Below are positions 34,670-44,722 of a stretch of DNA of 64,000 nt, in pieces. Under the pieces are notes generated by a model that was not told where the DNA came from, did no database searches, and saw only the letters and a program-made list of their open reading frames with translations. Within the stretch, counting starts at the first letter, position 1, and each line of letters begins with the position of its first letter. The stretch covers positions 62,001 to 126,000 of the forward strand of contig JANWUV010000007.1 of the NCBI GenBank assembly GCA_025057975.1, written 5' to 3'. The position numbers were made by a program, and so were the translations under genes. Source of the DNA: Chloracidobacterium sp. (GTDB lineage: Bacteria; Acidobacteriota; Blastocatellia; Chloracidobacteriales; Chloracidobacteriaceae).

Positions 34670-34711
34670 AAGGTTTAGCCCAAAATACTCAGGAGTAAGG
34701 AGTTCACCCCT

Positions 34712-37700
34712 ATGCACTGCCGATTGTTGCGCCTCTGTCTGGCGCTGCTGCTTGGCTGCGCGGTGGGCCTGCCAGTTTGGGGGCAGGTTTCAACTGGGCA
34801 GTTGAGTGGAACTGTCACCGATCCGTCCGGGGCGGCCATTGCCGGGGCGACCGTGACCGTCACCCAGAAGGCAACGGGGGCGACGCGCACGGTCACGACC
34901 GGTGAAAACGGCGCGTATGTCGTCCCGTTGCTGCCGCCGGGCATGTACAAAGTGGAAGTCACCGCCCCCAACTTCCGCAAGACGGTGCTTGACGAAGTGC
35001 CCGTGCGGATTACTGAAAACACTACTGTGGATTTGACCTTGCAGGTCGGGGAAGTCGGCGGCGAAGTGGTCGTCGTCTCCGCCGAAGGCGCGCTTGTCCG
35101 CACCGACTCGTCGAGTCAGGGGCGCGTTATTGAGGAGCGCAGCATCCGCCAACTACCGCTCCCGACACGCAACTTCCAGCAACTGCTAACGCTCAGCGCG
35201 GGCACTTCAGCCAACATCACCAACACGTCGGAAGTCGGACGCGGCGACACGGCCATCAACGTCAACGGCCAGCGCACGACGAGCAATTCCGTCCTGATCA
35301 ACGGCATTGACGCTAACTCCATTGGGACCGGCTCAACGCCGAACCTCGCCGTACCGGCGACCGACTCGCTTCAGGAGTTCATTGTGCTAACCAGCCAGTA
35401 CGACGCTTCGGCCGGGCGCAACGCGGGCGGCATTGTCACCGCCGTGACCAAATCCGGCACGAACGAGTTTCACGGCAACGCCTATTTCTTCCTGCGCGAC
35501 ACCTCGCTCAACGCCAACAACTTCTTCCTCAAGCGGCAGGGGATTGATCGGCAGACGAACGAGCGTTACCAGTACGGCGGCACGCTGGGCGGCCCCATCG
35601 TCAAGGATCGGCTGTGGTTTTTCGGCTCCTATCAGGGGACGCGCGAAACCAACGGCACGTCGCTGACCAACAGCTTAGCTGTCATTGGGACACCCCCGGA
35701 TCTGACCGACGACCGTTCGGACGCGGCGCTGGCGGCGCTGTCGCGGGCGCGCGCGCCGGGCCTCGCGCTGTTCGGGCAACTGGGCTTCGTCAATCCGGTG
35801 GCGCGGCGACTGCTTCAGGCGCGGTATCCCGACGGCTCGTTTTTGATTCCGTCGGGCAATGGGCAGATTGCGCGCATCCTACCGACGCTGTCCAAGTTCC
35901 GCGAGGAGCAGTTCAACGCTAACGTGGACGCCCAAATCGGCAGCGCCAACCGGCTGGCGGTCAAGTTTTTCTTCGCCAACAACCGGACCGACCAAGGGCT
36001 GTTTAGCCAGTTTGGGCTGGGGAACGCGCTTCAGACGCCCGGCTACCCAGTGCGCACGGAAGCCAACAACCGCTTCCTGTCCGTCACCGATACGCATGCG
36101 TTTGCAAGCGGCTTCATCAACGAAGCGCGGTTCGGCTTCAACATCATCCCGGCTAAGGCTGTGCCGACCGAACCCTTTACAGCAGCGCAGTTTGGCATCA
36201 ACTCGCCGAATCGCGGGCGGTTTCCGGGTATGCCGGCCATTGGCCTGACGAACCTGTTTACGGTTGGCCCGTCTGGGTTTTCGGCTAGCGACAACCAAGC
36301 CGATACGCTGACGGCGGGCGACACCGTGACCTACACCCTCGGCAACCACGCCATGAAATTCGGCGGCGAATATCGCTACAACCGCGTCCGGGTGGATTTC
36401 GACGTGTTTGCGCGCGGCTCGATCACCTTCACGGGTGCGCTGGCGAATCTGCCGTCGCTGGCGCCGCTGTTTGCACCAGGACGCCGCGACGCCTTCACCG
36501 AGTTTCTCGTTGCGGACGCTTTTCCAGGCTTCAACCCGACGTTCTCCATCATCGGCCCCGGCGCGGCCAAGCGGCAGGTGCGCGCCCATGACTTTGCACT
36601 CTTCTTCCAAGACGACTGGAAGATTCACCCGCGGCTAACGCTCAACCTTGGCGTTCGGTATGACTATTTCGGGCCATTCTTCGACACCGAAGGGCGGTTT
36701 GTGACCTTTGACCCGGATCGCTTCCGCGCTGGCGCGCCTGGCAACGGCTTTTTGCAGGCTGGGAACGCCAATCCGGGTGTTCCGAATGTGCCGAAAATCG
36801 AGCGCGGGCTTGTTCCACCCGACCGCAACAACTTCGCGCCGCGCACCGGCTTCGCCTTCCGCCCGCTGGAAAGCAATCGGTTCGTGATTCGGGGCGGTTA
36901 CGGGATTTACTACGACCGGCCAAACTCGCGCGTGGTCAACAATCAGGCGCTGACGTATCCCTACTACACATTGGCGCTGGCGCAGTTTTCGCGGCCGCTG
37001 GCTAACCCATTCGTCCCGATTCCGCAGCAATACCCAGTCGGCTTTCCGTTTATCGTCCCGAACGATTTGTTCAATCCCGCCCTGCCAGTCGGACCGACGA
37101 ACCAACCGACGATTGTCATCCCAGTGCAGGGCATTTACCTCAACCGCAAGCTGCGCACGCCTTACGTCCAGCAGTACTCCCTTGGCTTCCAGTGGGAGTT
37201 TATCCGCGACACGCAGCTTGAGATTGCCTATGTCGGTTCGGTGGGCCGCAAGCTCACGCGCTTCCGCAACCTCAACCAGACGACCTCGCCAAACGCGGTC
37301 GGGACGTTCACCCTCAGTCCACTGCTTTCGACGATTCCCACTATCGGCTTCGGCGTCCATGCGCAGGAGACGACGGCGAATTCAAGCTACAACTCGCTGC
37401 AAATCAGCGTCACGCGCCGACTGTCGAAGGGCCTGCAGGGGCTATTTGCCTACACGTGGTCGCACACGATTGACAACTACTCCGGTCAGATTACCTCGCT
37501 GGGAACGAGCGACGTATCCGCCGATGTGGGCGATCAGGCGACTTTCGCCGGGACGCGCGGGACGGCGGATTTCGACCGGCGGCACCGCGTCGTGGCGAGT
37601 TTTGTTTATGACCTGCCGAAGTTTTATCAGGGCGACAACTTGGCGGCGAAACTCTTGCTCAACGACTGGCAGATTGCAGCGGTGAGCATTGTTCAGTCGG

Positions 37701-38137
37701 GGCTGCCGTTCAACGTCATTTCGGGACGCGGGCTATTTGACGCTTCGCGGGCGGATTACGTTCCGGGCTTCCGGGGGAGCGCGGCACGCAGCGGCAACGT
37801 CCGTAACCGGTTGGACAACTACTTCAACACGGGAGCGTTTGTCGTCGCGACGGGCGTCGGCAACTTCGGCAACACGGGACGGAACATCCTGCGCGGGCCG
37901 GCGCAGGCCAACACGGATATTTCCATTGTGAAGTTCTTCCCAATTAGCGAACGGCAACGGGTGGAGTTTCGGACGGAGTTCTTCAACGCCTTCAACCAGA
38001 CGAACTTTGCCAACCCGGTCAGTACGGGTGCGCCGCTTGTACCAGGTGGGCCGCCGCTGAATCCGAACTTCGGGCGGATTCTCTCGACCTCGACCGGACC
38101 GCGGTTGATCCAGTTCGCGTTCAAGTACAACTTCTAA
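34712..38137 (+). CDS. Oar-like TonB-dependent outer-membrane receptor I
   Basis: A 1141-residue outer-membrane protein. Signal peptide ends near VWGQVS. A carboxypeptidase-regulatory domain (about 25-110) begins GQLSGTVTDPSGAAIAGATV, followed by a plug region (about 120-240, including NVNGQRTTSNSVLINGID and GGIVTAVTKSGTNEFHGN) and a long beta-barrel ending in FAFKYNF, with terminal Phe as in outer-membrane barrels. Acidobacteria have many such Oar/SusC-distant receptors for large nutrients or adhesion. Two Shine-Dalgarno-like GGAG sequences lie upstream. It follows the acyl operon after 42 bases but is probably a separate unit. Confidence 0.9.
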   Translation: MHCRLLRLCLALLLGCAVGLPVWGQVSTGQLSGTVTDPSGAAIAGATVTVTQKATGATRTVTTGENGAYVVPLLPPGMYKVEVTAPNFRKTVLDEVPVRITENTTVDLTLQVGEVGGEVVVVSAEGALVRTDSSSQGRVIEERSIRQLPLPTRNFQQLLTLSAGTSANITNTSEVGRGDTAINVNGQRTTSNSVLINGIDANSIGTGSTPNLAVPATDSLQEFIVLTSQYDASAGRNAGGIVTAVTKSGTNEFHGNAYFFLRDTSLNANNFFLKRQGIDRQTNERYQYGGTLGGPIVKDRLWFFGSYQGTRETNGTSLTNSLAVIGTPPDLTDDRSDAALAALSRARAPGLALFGQLGFVNPVARRLLQARYPDGSFLIPSGNGQIARILPTLSKFREEQFNANVDAQIGSANRLAVKFFFANNRTDQGLFSQFGLGNALQTPGYPVRTEANNRFLSVTDTHAFASGFINEARFGFNIIPAKAVPTEPFTAAQFGINSPNRGRFPGMPAIGLTNLFTVGPSGFSASDNQADTLTAGDTVTYTLGNHAMKFGGEYRYNRVRVDFDVFARGSITFTGALANLPSLAPLFAPGRRDAFTEFLVADAFPGFNPTFSIIGPGAAKRQVRAHDFALFFQDDWKIHPRLTLNLGVRYDYFGPFFDTEGRFVTFDPDRFRAGAPGNGFLQAGNANPGVPNVPKIERGLVPPDRNNFAPRTGFAFRPLESNRFVIRGGYGIYYDRPNSRVVNNQALTYPYYTLALAQFSRPLANPFVPIPQQYPVGFPFIVPNDLFNPALPVGPTNQPTIVIPVQGIYLNRKLRTPYVQQYSLGFQWEFIRDTQLEIAYVGSVGRKLTRFRNLNQTTSPNAVGTFTLSPLLSTIPTIGFGVHAQETTANSSYNSLQISVTRRLSKGLQGLFAYTWSHTIDNYSGQITSLGTSDVSADVGDQATFAGTRGTADFDRRHRVVASFVYDLPKFYQGDNLAAKLLLNDWQIAAVSIVQSGLPFNVISGRGLFDASRADYVPGFRGSAARSGNVRNRLDNYFNTGAFVVATGVGNFGNTGRNILRGPAQANTDISIVKFFPISERQRVEFRTEFFNAFNQTNFANPVSTGAPLVPGGPPLNPNFGRILSTSTGPRLIQFAFKYNF

Positions 38138-38264
38138 GCGCTTTCCGCCCAAGGGGTCGCCTTGCGCCTGTTGGGCGTTGGAGGCGCGGCCGGCAAGCAA
38201 GCCATCCTTCAGTGGCCGCCGCCCAGCAGGGCGGTGGCCACAGCTTTTGCAAGGCGTCCACAAC

Positions 38265-38296
38265 AAAATACCCCGTACGACTTGCGCCGTACGGGG
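38265..38296 (-). terminator. Terminator of Oar-like receptor II
   Basis: A perfect 9-bp stem CCCCGTACG/CGTACGGGG with an 8-base loop. On the minus strand it is followed by TATTTTG. It lies 28 bases past the stop of the receptor gene at 38324, between the two convergent receptors. Confidence 0.75.
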
Positions 38297-38323
38297 CGTC
38301 GTCACCCACGAGCACAGACGACT

Positions 38324-41300
38324 TTAGAAGGAATAACGCAAGGCGAACACGATGCGCCGGTTGCCGCCATCCGTGCCCCACTGGTTGAGAAACGCGGCGG
38401 AGGTGCGGACGGCGACCGGAATACCGAAGTTGCGCGTGTTCGTCATGTTGAAGAAGTCCACACGGAGTTGGATGTTGTGGCCTTCCACGATGCGCGTGTT
38501 CTTGGCCACGCTGAGGTCAATGTTGCCGATACCGTCGGCGCGCAGGATGTTCCGTCCGGCATCGCCCACGCGCTGACCTGGCCGCAAGGGCGCAAAGAGG
38601 CTCGCACCGCCCATCCGCAAAATCTCAGCCACGTTCATTCGGCTCAGATTCCGCGTCGTGTTGAGATTCGGACGAATCGGGTCGCCGACCAACCCGTTGA
38701 TGCCGGACAGACTCTGCAACGGATCGGAGCCGTTGAAGACCGTGAACGGCGCGCCGCTCTGGAAGGTGATGAAGCCGGAAGTCTGCCAGCCGCCCAACAA
38801 CCGACCGAGCGCGCCCTGCTGCGCACGGAAGAACGGCAACTCATAGACGAAGTTGCCTGTCAGCCGGTGCGTCCGGTCGTAGCTTGAGACGGCGCGGTCA
38901 GCGCGGCGATTGAACGAATCCTGCGGAATGGCGACCTCGCCCGTCGAGGGGTTGAAGATTTCCGAGGCTTCATCAATGAACTTGCTCCACGTGTAGTGGA
39001 CGCCCGCACTGAAGTCCTGGCTTAGGCGCTTGTCCACGCTGATCTGGAGCGAGTGGTAAATCGAGGACGCCGCGTTGGCGCGCAACCGGACGACGCCGCG
39101 CGTTGGGTCCACACGCACGTTGGGGTCAGTCGCCGTCGGTGGCGTCGTACGCGGGCGGTTCGGGTTGGCGTCAATCGTCTGGAACAGCGCCGTCCCCTTC
39201 GTGCCGACATAGCCGACGCGCAACACCACGTCGCGCGTCAGTTCGCGCTGGACTTCGAGGCTGTACTGCTCGGCGTAAGGCGACCGGAAATCCGGGGCGA
39301 CCGTCGTCGCCGCCAGCAAACGCGGGTTGCCAGTGAAGGGCTGCACCGTCCGCAGCGCCGCAAAGGAGTTGGTTGAGGGCAACGTCACTAGCGCCACAAA
39401 CGGCGAGGCGGTCGCCACGTTGAGCGCGATGTTGAGGAACGAGGCGTCAAAAGCGCGCGCGTAGCCGCCGCGCACCACAAGCTTATCGCCGCCTGTAATC
39501 GCGCCCCAGACGCCGCTCCCGTCGTTGCGCGGATTCCAGTTGAACCCAAACCGGGGCTGGAAGTTGTTCATGTCGCGCCCCGGCCGCTCCTCCAACCGGA
39601 AGCGCGGGTCATTGCCGTTGGCGGCAACGATCCGGTCATTGAGGCGATAGAGGTTCTCCATCGCGTTGCCGGGCGTTTCATAGCGTAGCCCATACGTGAT
39701 GGTGAAGTTCGGGCGAATACGCCATTCGTCCTGCCAGAACAAGAACACGTCGGTGAAGTCGTAGTACTGAATGGCTTGCCCGCCGCGCAGCGGGAGGTTG
39801 ATCTGCGCTGCGAGCGTCGCCGAGTCGTCTACGAACGCCTGCAACGTCGTGTAGTGCAGGCGGCCGCGCAACGTCGGCAGGAAGAAACTCCGAATGTCGC
39901 GGTTGGTGATATCCGCGCCAAACTTTAGCGTGTGGTTTCCAACCGTGTAAGTCATTATGTCCTGAAACTGATAGGTGTTGTTCAGGCGTGACTGCGGCAG
40001 GTTCACCGCCAGCCCAATCGCCGTCCGACTCACCGCCGCGTTGAAACCGAGCATGCCGAGTTCGCTGATTTCAATCGAAGGGATTTCCTGCGAGGTTGGA
40101 TCATCGGCGTTGGTGATCGAGTTGAACCGGTTGTAGGCGGCGCGAAACTCATTGACCCAGCGCGGCGAGAAAACATGTGTCCACGTCAGGTTGAGCGCCT
40201 GCTGCCGGCCTTTGACGCGGGTGGTCAGCCCCGGTGGGGTGACCTGCCCAGTACCGGATGAAAGCTGGTCGTTGAACAGAAAGCTGCCTGAAACCCGGTT
40301 GCGCTCATCAAACTGTTGGTCAATGCGGGCTGACCACTGCCAGTTGTCAAACTTCTGCGACGCCGATCCGGTAAGCGAACCCAGCGGCACAGTGAAAGTC
40401 TGACCGCCAATCGTGAAGGTGGCGTTGCGCCCGATGGGAGCCTGCGCGGGCGGCAGGAAGCGGAGCAGCGCCGCCACCTGCGGACGGTCGCCGGCGGCGG
40501 CTCGAAGCACCTGCCGCCCGGCCTCGGTCGGCGCCCCGTTGAGCGTAAAGCCCGAACCGAGCGCCCGGTCGGTCCAGCGTTGAAGTGTGCCGAAAAAGAA
40601 CGTCTTGTTGCGCCGGATGGGGCCGCCCAACGAGCCGCCAATGCGGTTTTCCACGCGGAAGGGCGCCTCCGTCCGTCCGGCGCGTTTGTCGAGGTTGCTG
40701 CGCGCGTTGAGCGCGTTGTTGTTGTTGAACCAGAACAGCGACCCGTGGAACTCATTCGAGCCGCTCTTCGTGACTATATTCACCACCGAGCCGCTGTTGC
40801 GCCCGAACTCCGGCGCGAACTGGCTGGTGATGATGCGCACTTCCTGAATGAGGTCAGGATTGTTCAGCGGCTGCTGGACGCCCGCCACGCTGGGGTCATT
40901 GAGGTCCTGCCCGTCCACCATGAAGTTGTTCGAGCGAACGCGCCCACCGTTGGACGAAAAGCTGATCCCATTGGCGAAGCCCGTCTGCCCCGAACCAAGC
41001 TGGCTGACACCCGGCACGGACAGCAGGATGTTGTACACGCTGCCGTTCGTCGCAAACGGTAGGTTCATCAAACGCTTCGAATCAAAGCGTGTGCTGACTT
41101 CGGCGTTGGAGGTGTTCAAAATCGAGGCGTCGCCCGTGACGGTGACGACTTCCTGTGTCGCCGCCACCTTCAACGTCACATCCACCACGGCGACTTGGTT
41201 GACCAGCAGCTCGATGCCCTGCTGAATGTATTTAGCTTGTCCGGTCGCCTCGACAGTTAGCTCGTAACTCCCAATTGGTAGGCTGCTAAAGCGAAAACGC

Positions 41301-41500
41301 CCTTCGCCGTCGGTTTGGGTCGTCCGAGTTAGTCCTGTCCGCGTGTTGCGCACCGTAACCGTAGCGTTGCCGACCACGGCTTTTGATTCATCCGACACCG
41401 TACCAGTGATCGTTCCGGTGTCGAGTTGAGCGTACCCGACCGTCGCCAACCCACACACCAGAACGAAGCCCTGGAGGAAGCGGCTGATCCAGTTTTTCAT
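38324..41500 (-). CDS. Oar-like TonB-dependent outer-membrane receptor II
   Basis: About 1058 residues counted from the ATG near 41500 (MKNWISRFLQGFVLV...), which has AGGAG upstream; a longer in-frame reading to 41797 has a non-natural N-terminus. Signal peptide ends VGYAQL. The regulatory domain reads TITGTVSDESKAVVGNATV, followed by a plug (FSSNGGRVRSNNFMVDGQDL and SVVNIVTKSGSNEFHGSLFW) and a barrel ending in FALRYSF. It is convergent with receptor I and clearly of the same family, but the two differ in plug and barrel, so they may take different ligands. No substrate can be given. Confidence 0.9.
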   Translation of the reverse strand: MKNWISRFLQGFVLVCGLATVGYAQLDTGTITGTVSDESKAVVGNATVTVRNTRTGLTRTTQTDGEGRFRFSSLPIGSYELTVEATGQAKYIQQGIELLVNQVAVVDVTLKVAATQEVVTVTGDASILNTSNAEVSTRFDSKRLMNLPFATNGSVYNILLSVPGVSQLGSGQTGFANGISFSSNGGRVRSNNFMVDGQDLNDPSVAGVQQPLNNPDLIQEVRIITSQFAPEFGRNSGSVVNIVTKSGSNEFHGSLFWFNNNNALNARSNLDKRAGRTEAPFRVENRIGGSLGGPIRRNKTFFFGTLQRWTDRALGSGFTLNGAPTEAGRQVLRAAAGDRPQVAALLRFLPPAQAPIGRNATFTIGGQTFTVPLGSLTGSASQKFDNWQWSARIDQQFDERNRVSGSFLFNDQLSSGTGQVTPPGLTTRVKGRQQALNLTWTHVFSPRWVNEFRAAYNRFNSITNADDPTSQEIPSIEISELGMLGFNAAVSRTAIGLAVNLPQSRLNNTYQFQDIMTYTVGNHTLKFGADITNRDIRSFFLPTLRGRLHYTTLQAFVDDSATLAAQINLPLRGGQAIQYYDFTDVFLFWQDEWRIRPNFTITYGLRYETPGNAMENLYRLNDRIVAANGNDPRFRLEERPGRDMNNFQPRFGFNWNPRNDGSGVWGAITGGDKLVVRGGYARAFDASFLNIALNVATASPFVALVTLPSTNSFAALRTVQPFTGNPRLLAATTVAPDFRSPYAEQYSLEVQRELTRDVVLRVGYVGTKGTALFQTIDANPNRPRTTPPTATDPNVRVDPTRGVVRLRANAASSIYHSLQISVDKRLSQDFSAGVHYTWSKFIDEASEIFNPSTGEVAIPQDSFNRRADRAVSSYDRTHRLTGNFVYELPFFRAQQGALGRLLGGWQTSGFITFQSGAPFTVFNGSDPLQSLSGINGLVGDPIRPNLNTTRNLSRMNVAEILRMGGASLFAPLRPGQRVGDAGRNILRADGIGNIDLSVAKNTRIVEGHNIQLRVDFFNMTNTRNFGIPVAVRTSAAFLNQWGTDGGNRRIVFALRYSF

Positions 41501-41835
41501 ACCTTGTGCTCCTCTCTGCTTCGCGGAACCCACCGGCCGCGCCGTTATGGTCAGGCGACCGGCTTTGCTGGCCACAAGAATGCAACTTTGATGCCAACGT
41601 GGCGTTACCTCCAAAACAGACGACGGGGGCGCGGGACGCTCGGAAGATTCATGACCCACCGCCGATGAGAACCGGTGTAGGCATAACCACAACCTTCGCC
41701 AAGCCTTGGGGTTGCCCGCGAGAGCAGCAGCGCCGTCGCCGCGCCGGAGAACAGTTGTTGCCCGGACGGCATGCAAAGTTTTCGAGATGGCATCCAAAAA
41801 CTTGTTTTTTTCGGAGAAGTGAGAGCCGCGCCGCG
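41501..41835. other. Upstream region of receptor II
   Basis: About 335 bases between the receptor II start and the stop of the CAP-domain gene. It must hold the receptor promoter, but no clear -35/-10 pair stands out. I looked for a cobalamin-type riboswitch on the minus strand because of the TonB receptor and saw no B12 box. Confidence 0.35.
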
Positions 41836-42783
41836 CTATTCAACCCAGACGGAGAAGGCGGCGGCTGGAAACGGTTTGCCCCGTGTCCCACGCTGCACGA
41901 AGACCACAGTCGTATAAACGCCGCGTTCCTGCTCGGGGAACGTTAGCTCGAACTGGAAACGGCCACGCGGATCAACGTCAATCTCGCCGGTTGTCCCGTC
42001 AGTGTATTGTGCGCCGTCCTGAGGCCTCGGTTTGAGCAGGCGGGCTTTTTCCGGCAGGGTGTAGGGGCGCGGCTGACGAAGTTGGTCCAGGGTCATTGGC
42101 TGCGGCAACGGCTCGTGATGCACGACCGCGCCGTAACAAGCAAACTCGGATGGCTCCAGCACCTGCCCGACAATGGTCAGCCGCTCCGTCGGACGCGCCT
42201 TGGTCGGCGGCGGCTCAAGGCGGACATAGCGGCTCAGAAACTCCTGCGCCATGCGCAGTTCCTTGCCGACGACGGCGAACCCCAGACCGACATGGGTGTG
42301 CTCCGGGTTGAGGATCGTCCGCCGGTGGCCGTCGTTGGGCGGCTTCTCGTCGTGCATGAGGTTGTGCAGCCGTAGGATGGTCGCCGCGATTTCCGCCGGC
42401 GTCGCACGGGGGGACAGGCCGGAGAACATCGAAACATTTTCGGCTGAATAGTCCGTGCCGCCCTGTAGCGCAAACCGTAAGTAGGGCGGCAGCCCCTCCC
42501 GATTCCAGTGACTCAGGTAGTTGTACTGCGCCATGTCGCGCGCATGGGCGTCGGCAACCCGGTTGGCAAGGTCGTCCAACACGACCGGCGGCGCACCGAC
42601 GCGCGCCCGCTGAGCGTTGATGACGGCCAGCAACTCACGCCGAACGGCGTCAACATCGAGCGCGGGGGCGTTCAACTCTTGAACCGACGGCTGTGCAGCG
42701 GCCGGCTCTCCACTCCGCCCGCAGAAAAGCGCCACTGCCGCTAAAGCTAGTAAGCCGATCCAAAAACGCCGCATATGGGGCAT
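41836..42783 (-). CDS. Secreted CAP/SCP-domain protein
   Basis: About 315 residues from ATG 42783 (MPHMRRFWIGLL), which has GGAAA upstream; further starts exist at 42774 and upstream at 42807 and 42816. A signal peptide ends near AAAQ. The CAP domain (about 45-190) shows VINAQRARVGAPPVVLDD, HARDMAQYNYLSHWNREG, YSAENVSMF and DGHRRTILNPEHTHVGLGF, with the His and Glu residues of the CAP cavity. The C-terminal half (about 195-315) is beta-rich and ends in an Ig-like strand pattern. Bacterial CAP proteins are secreted and poorly understood. It is divergent from the amidohydrolase gene. Confidence 0.88.
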   Translation of the reverse strand: MPHMRRFWIGLLALAAVALFCGRSGEPAAAQPSVQELNAPALDVDAVRRELLAVINAQRARVGAPPVVLDDLANRVADAHARDMAQYNYLSHWNREGLPPYLRFALQGGTDYSAENVSMFSGLSPRATPAEIAATILRLHNLMHDEKPPNDGHRRTILNPEHTHVGLGFAVVGKELRMAQEFLSRYVRLEPPPTKARPTERLTIVGQVLEPSEFACYGAVVHHEPLPQPMTLDQLRQPRPYTLPEKARLLKPRPQDGAQYTDGTTGEIDVDPRGRFQFELTFPEQERGVYTTVVFVQRGTRGKPFPAAAFSVWVE

Positions 42784-42874
42784 GCTTTTCCAAACTTGGC
42801 AAAGCATGGTTTTCAACCGCCGCTGGCAAGATTACCATCTCAGTATTTCTTGCAGGAATGCTGTTTGAGAGCCC

Positions 42875-44128
42875 ATGCCGGATGCGGAGACTGTTTCATC
42901 ATCATATCGCCTTTTTGAGTCGCCCCATGCGCGAGATCAGTTCGTCGCCGAGCTGGTTGCACAAATCGAACCGCGCTTGATCGCTATCCGCCGGGAGTTG
43001 CACCAGCACCCGGAGCTGTCAAACCGCGAAGTACGGACGGCACGCTACCTTGTCCATCGTCTCCAAGAACTTGGCATCACGGACATTCGCGCCAATATCG
43101 CCCACCATGGCGTTGTGGCGACCATCCATGGGCGGCAGCCCGGTCGGATTGTTGGCGTTCGGGCCGATATGGACGCCCTGCCGATTGACGAACCGCCGGG
43201 GCTTCCTTTCGCATCCGCAACGCCGGGCGTCATGCATGCCTGCGGCCACGACATCCATATGACCGTGGCGCTTGGCACGGCCGAAGTGTTGCACCGCTTG
43301 CGCCGGCACTTTTCCGGCACGGTCAAATTCTTTTTCCAACCGGCTGAAGAAGGGCCGCCGCCGGGTGAGGAAGGCGGGGCCAAACTCATGATTGCTGAAG
43401 GCGCGCTCGGCTCGCCGCCTCCCGACGCCATCTTTGCGCTGCACTGCTATCCGCCGCTTGAAGTCGGGCGACTTGGCTACAACGCGGGCGTGATGATGTC
43501 GAGCTGTGACCGTTTCACCATCACGATTCGGGGCAAGATGGCGCATGGGGCCTACCCGCACCGGGGCGTGGACGCGATTGTGGTCGCTTCCACCGTCGTC
43601 ATGCTGCTCCAGACGATTCGCAGCCGCATGATCGACGCCCAGCAGCCGATGGTGTTGACCGTCGGCAAAATGCAGGGCGGGCGGCGTTACAACATTGTCG
43701 CCGACGAGGTGGTTCTGGAGGGCACGGTGCGGGCGTTTGACGAAACCGTGCGGGTGGATACCGAAGCCTTGATCCACCAGATTGTCGCTAACGCCGTGGC
43801 GGGCAGCGGCGCAACCTGCGACATCCGGTACGAACGCCTTGTTCCTCCGCTAGTCAACGACGCCGCGCTCGTCAAGCGCATGCTACCCACACTGCAACGG
43901 GTCGTCGGCAGCGAGCGGGTCGTTGAGCATGCGCCGCGCATGGGAGCGGAAGACTTCGCTTACTTTGCGCGTGAGACGCCGGCTATGTTTTACTCGCTAG
44001 GCGTGTCCAATCAGGCTGCCGGGATTGGCGGCGACATCCATACGCCTCAGTTTGCGGTGGATGAAGCCTGCATTGGCGTCGGCGTACGGGCGATGACGGC
44101 GTTGGCGCTGGATTTCCTCGCGTCATAG
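42875..44128 (+). CDS. M20-family amidohydrolase (hippurate/IAA-amino acid hydrolase type)
   Basis: A 417-residue metallo-amidohydrolase that cleaves N-acyl amino acids. Motifs: RRELHQHPELSNRE, GVRADMDALPIDEP, the metal site MHACGHDIHM, KFFFQPAEEGPPPGEEGG and the late MGAEDFAYFARE with its ligand Glu. The dimerisation domain lies at about 210-325 (HGAYPHRGVDAIV). Length and order fit the M20D subfamily. No signal peptide, so it acts in the cytoplasm. Stands alone. Confidence 0.92.
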   Translation: MPDAETVSSSYRLFESPHARDQFVAELVAQIEPRLIAIRRELHQHPELSNREVRTARYLVHRLQELGITDIRANIAHHGVVATIHGRQPGRIVGVRADMDALPIDEPPGLPFASATPGVMHACGHDIHMTVALGTAEVLHRLRRHFSGTVKFFFQPAEEGPPPGEEGGAKLMIAEGALGSPPPDAIFALHCYPPLEVGRLGYNAGVMMSSCDRFTITIRGKMAHGAYPHRGVDAIVVASTVVMLLQTIRSRMIDAQQPMVLTVGKMQGGRRYNIVADEVVLEGTVRAFDETVRVDTEALIHQIVANAVAGSGATCDIRYERLVPPLVNDAALVKRMLPTLQRVVGSERVVEHAPRMGAEDFAYFARETPAMFYSLGVSNQAAGIGGDIHTPQFAVDEACIGVGVRAMTALALDFLAS

Positions 44129-44228
44129 CTCCGTCACACAAGGCCTGTAACCGGGCGCACGTCGGCGGCTGACCTTCTAAGCTTGCCCCCCAATGCGACG
44201 CCGATTGGGCGTTTGTGAGGTGACGGCC

Positions 44229-44564
44229 ATGAACATGGAGTACTGGGAAGCCACGTTCCCCAAGGCCGAAGCCCTTGCCATTGCCGGACTTGAACCCTAC
44301 GCTTTCGCTCTGCTGTCGCGCTGGCGGCAGGCTGTTCAGGACGGCTTTGCGCTGCCCTTTCTGGACAAGAAAACGCTCCCGGCACGCGAAGCCCTTGAGG
44401 CGCAAGGCTTTTTGATTATTGGTTCCGTCGGAACGCTGGTGGTTGGGATGAACCACCTTGTGATCGTGGCGGTGGGAAGCCTCGACCGCTCCGACGCCTA
44501 CTGGAGCGTCAACGTCACGCCGTTGTTCCCGGAAGAATTCCATCCACCAGCGTATCCGCAGTAA
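44229..44564 (+). CDS. Small conserved-looking protein of unknown function
   Basis: About 111 residues from ATG 44229, preceded by GAGGTGA at good spacing; an upstream in-frame extension to 44193 is unlikely. It reads MNMEYWEATFPKAEALAIAG, then helices (EPYAFALLSRWRQAVQDGF), and a hydrophobic strand-rich centre (FLIIGSVGTLVVGMNHLVIV) ending NVTPLFPEEFHPP. No family recognised. It lies 160 bases before dnaB on the same strand. Confidence 0.65.
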   Translation: MNMEYWEATFPKAEALAIAGLEPYAFALLSRWRQAVQDGFALPFLDKKTLPAREALEAQGFLIIGSVGTLVVGMNHLVIVAVGSLDRSDAYWSVNVTPLFPEEFHPPAYPQ

Positions 44565-44722
44565 GGTTCCGCCGCCGGTCGCCGCAGCGTTTGGCGCTCA
44601 CCGGCCGCCGTTGAGCGTTTGGCGGAAGGCGCGCCCGGGTGTGCCTCCGCCAAGCTTCACCAGTCAATTCGCACCCGGCGACGCCGTTCGGCGGTTCGCC
44701 TAGCGTCCGCTGCTTTCGCCGC

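Noticed and set aside
41501-41835. Cobalamin riboswitch before the TonB receptor
   Set aside because: No B12-box or paired-arm pattern found on the minus strand; the receptor is Oar-like, not BtuB-like.
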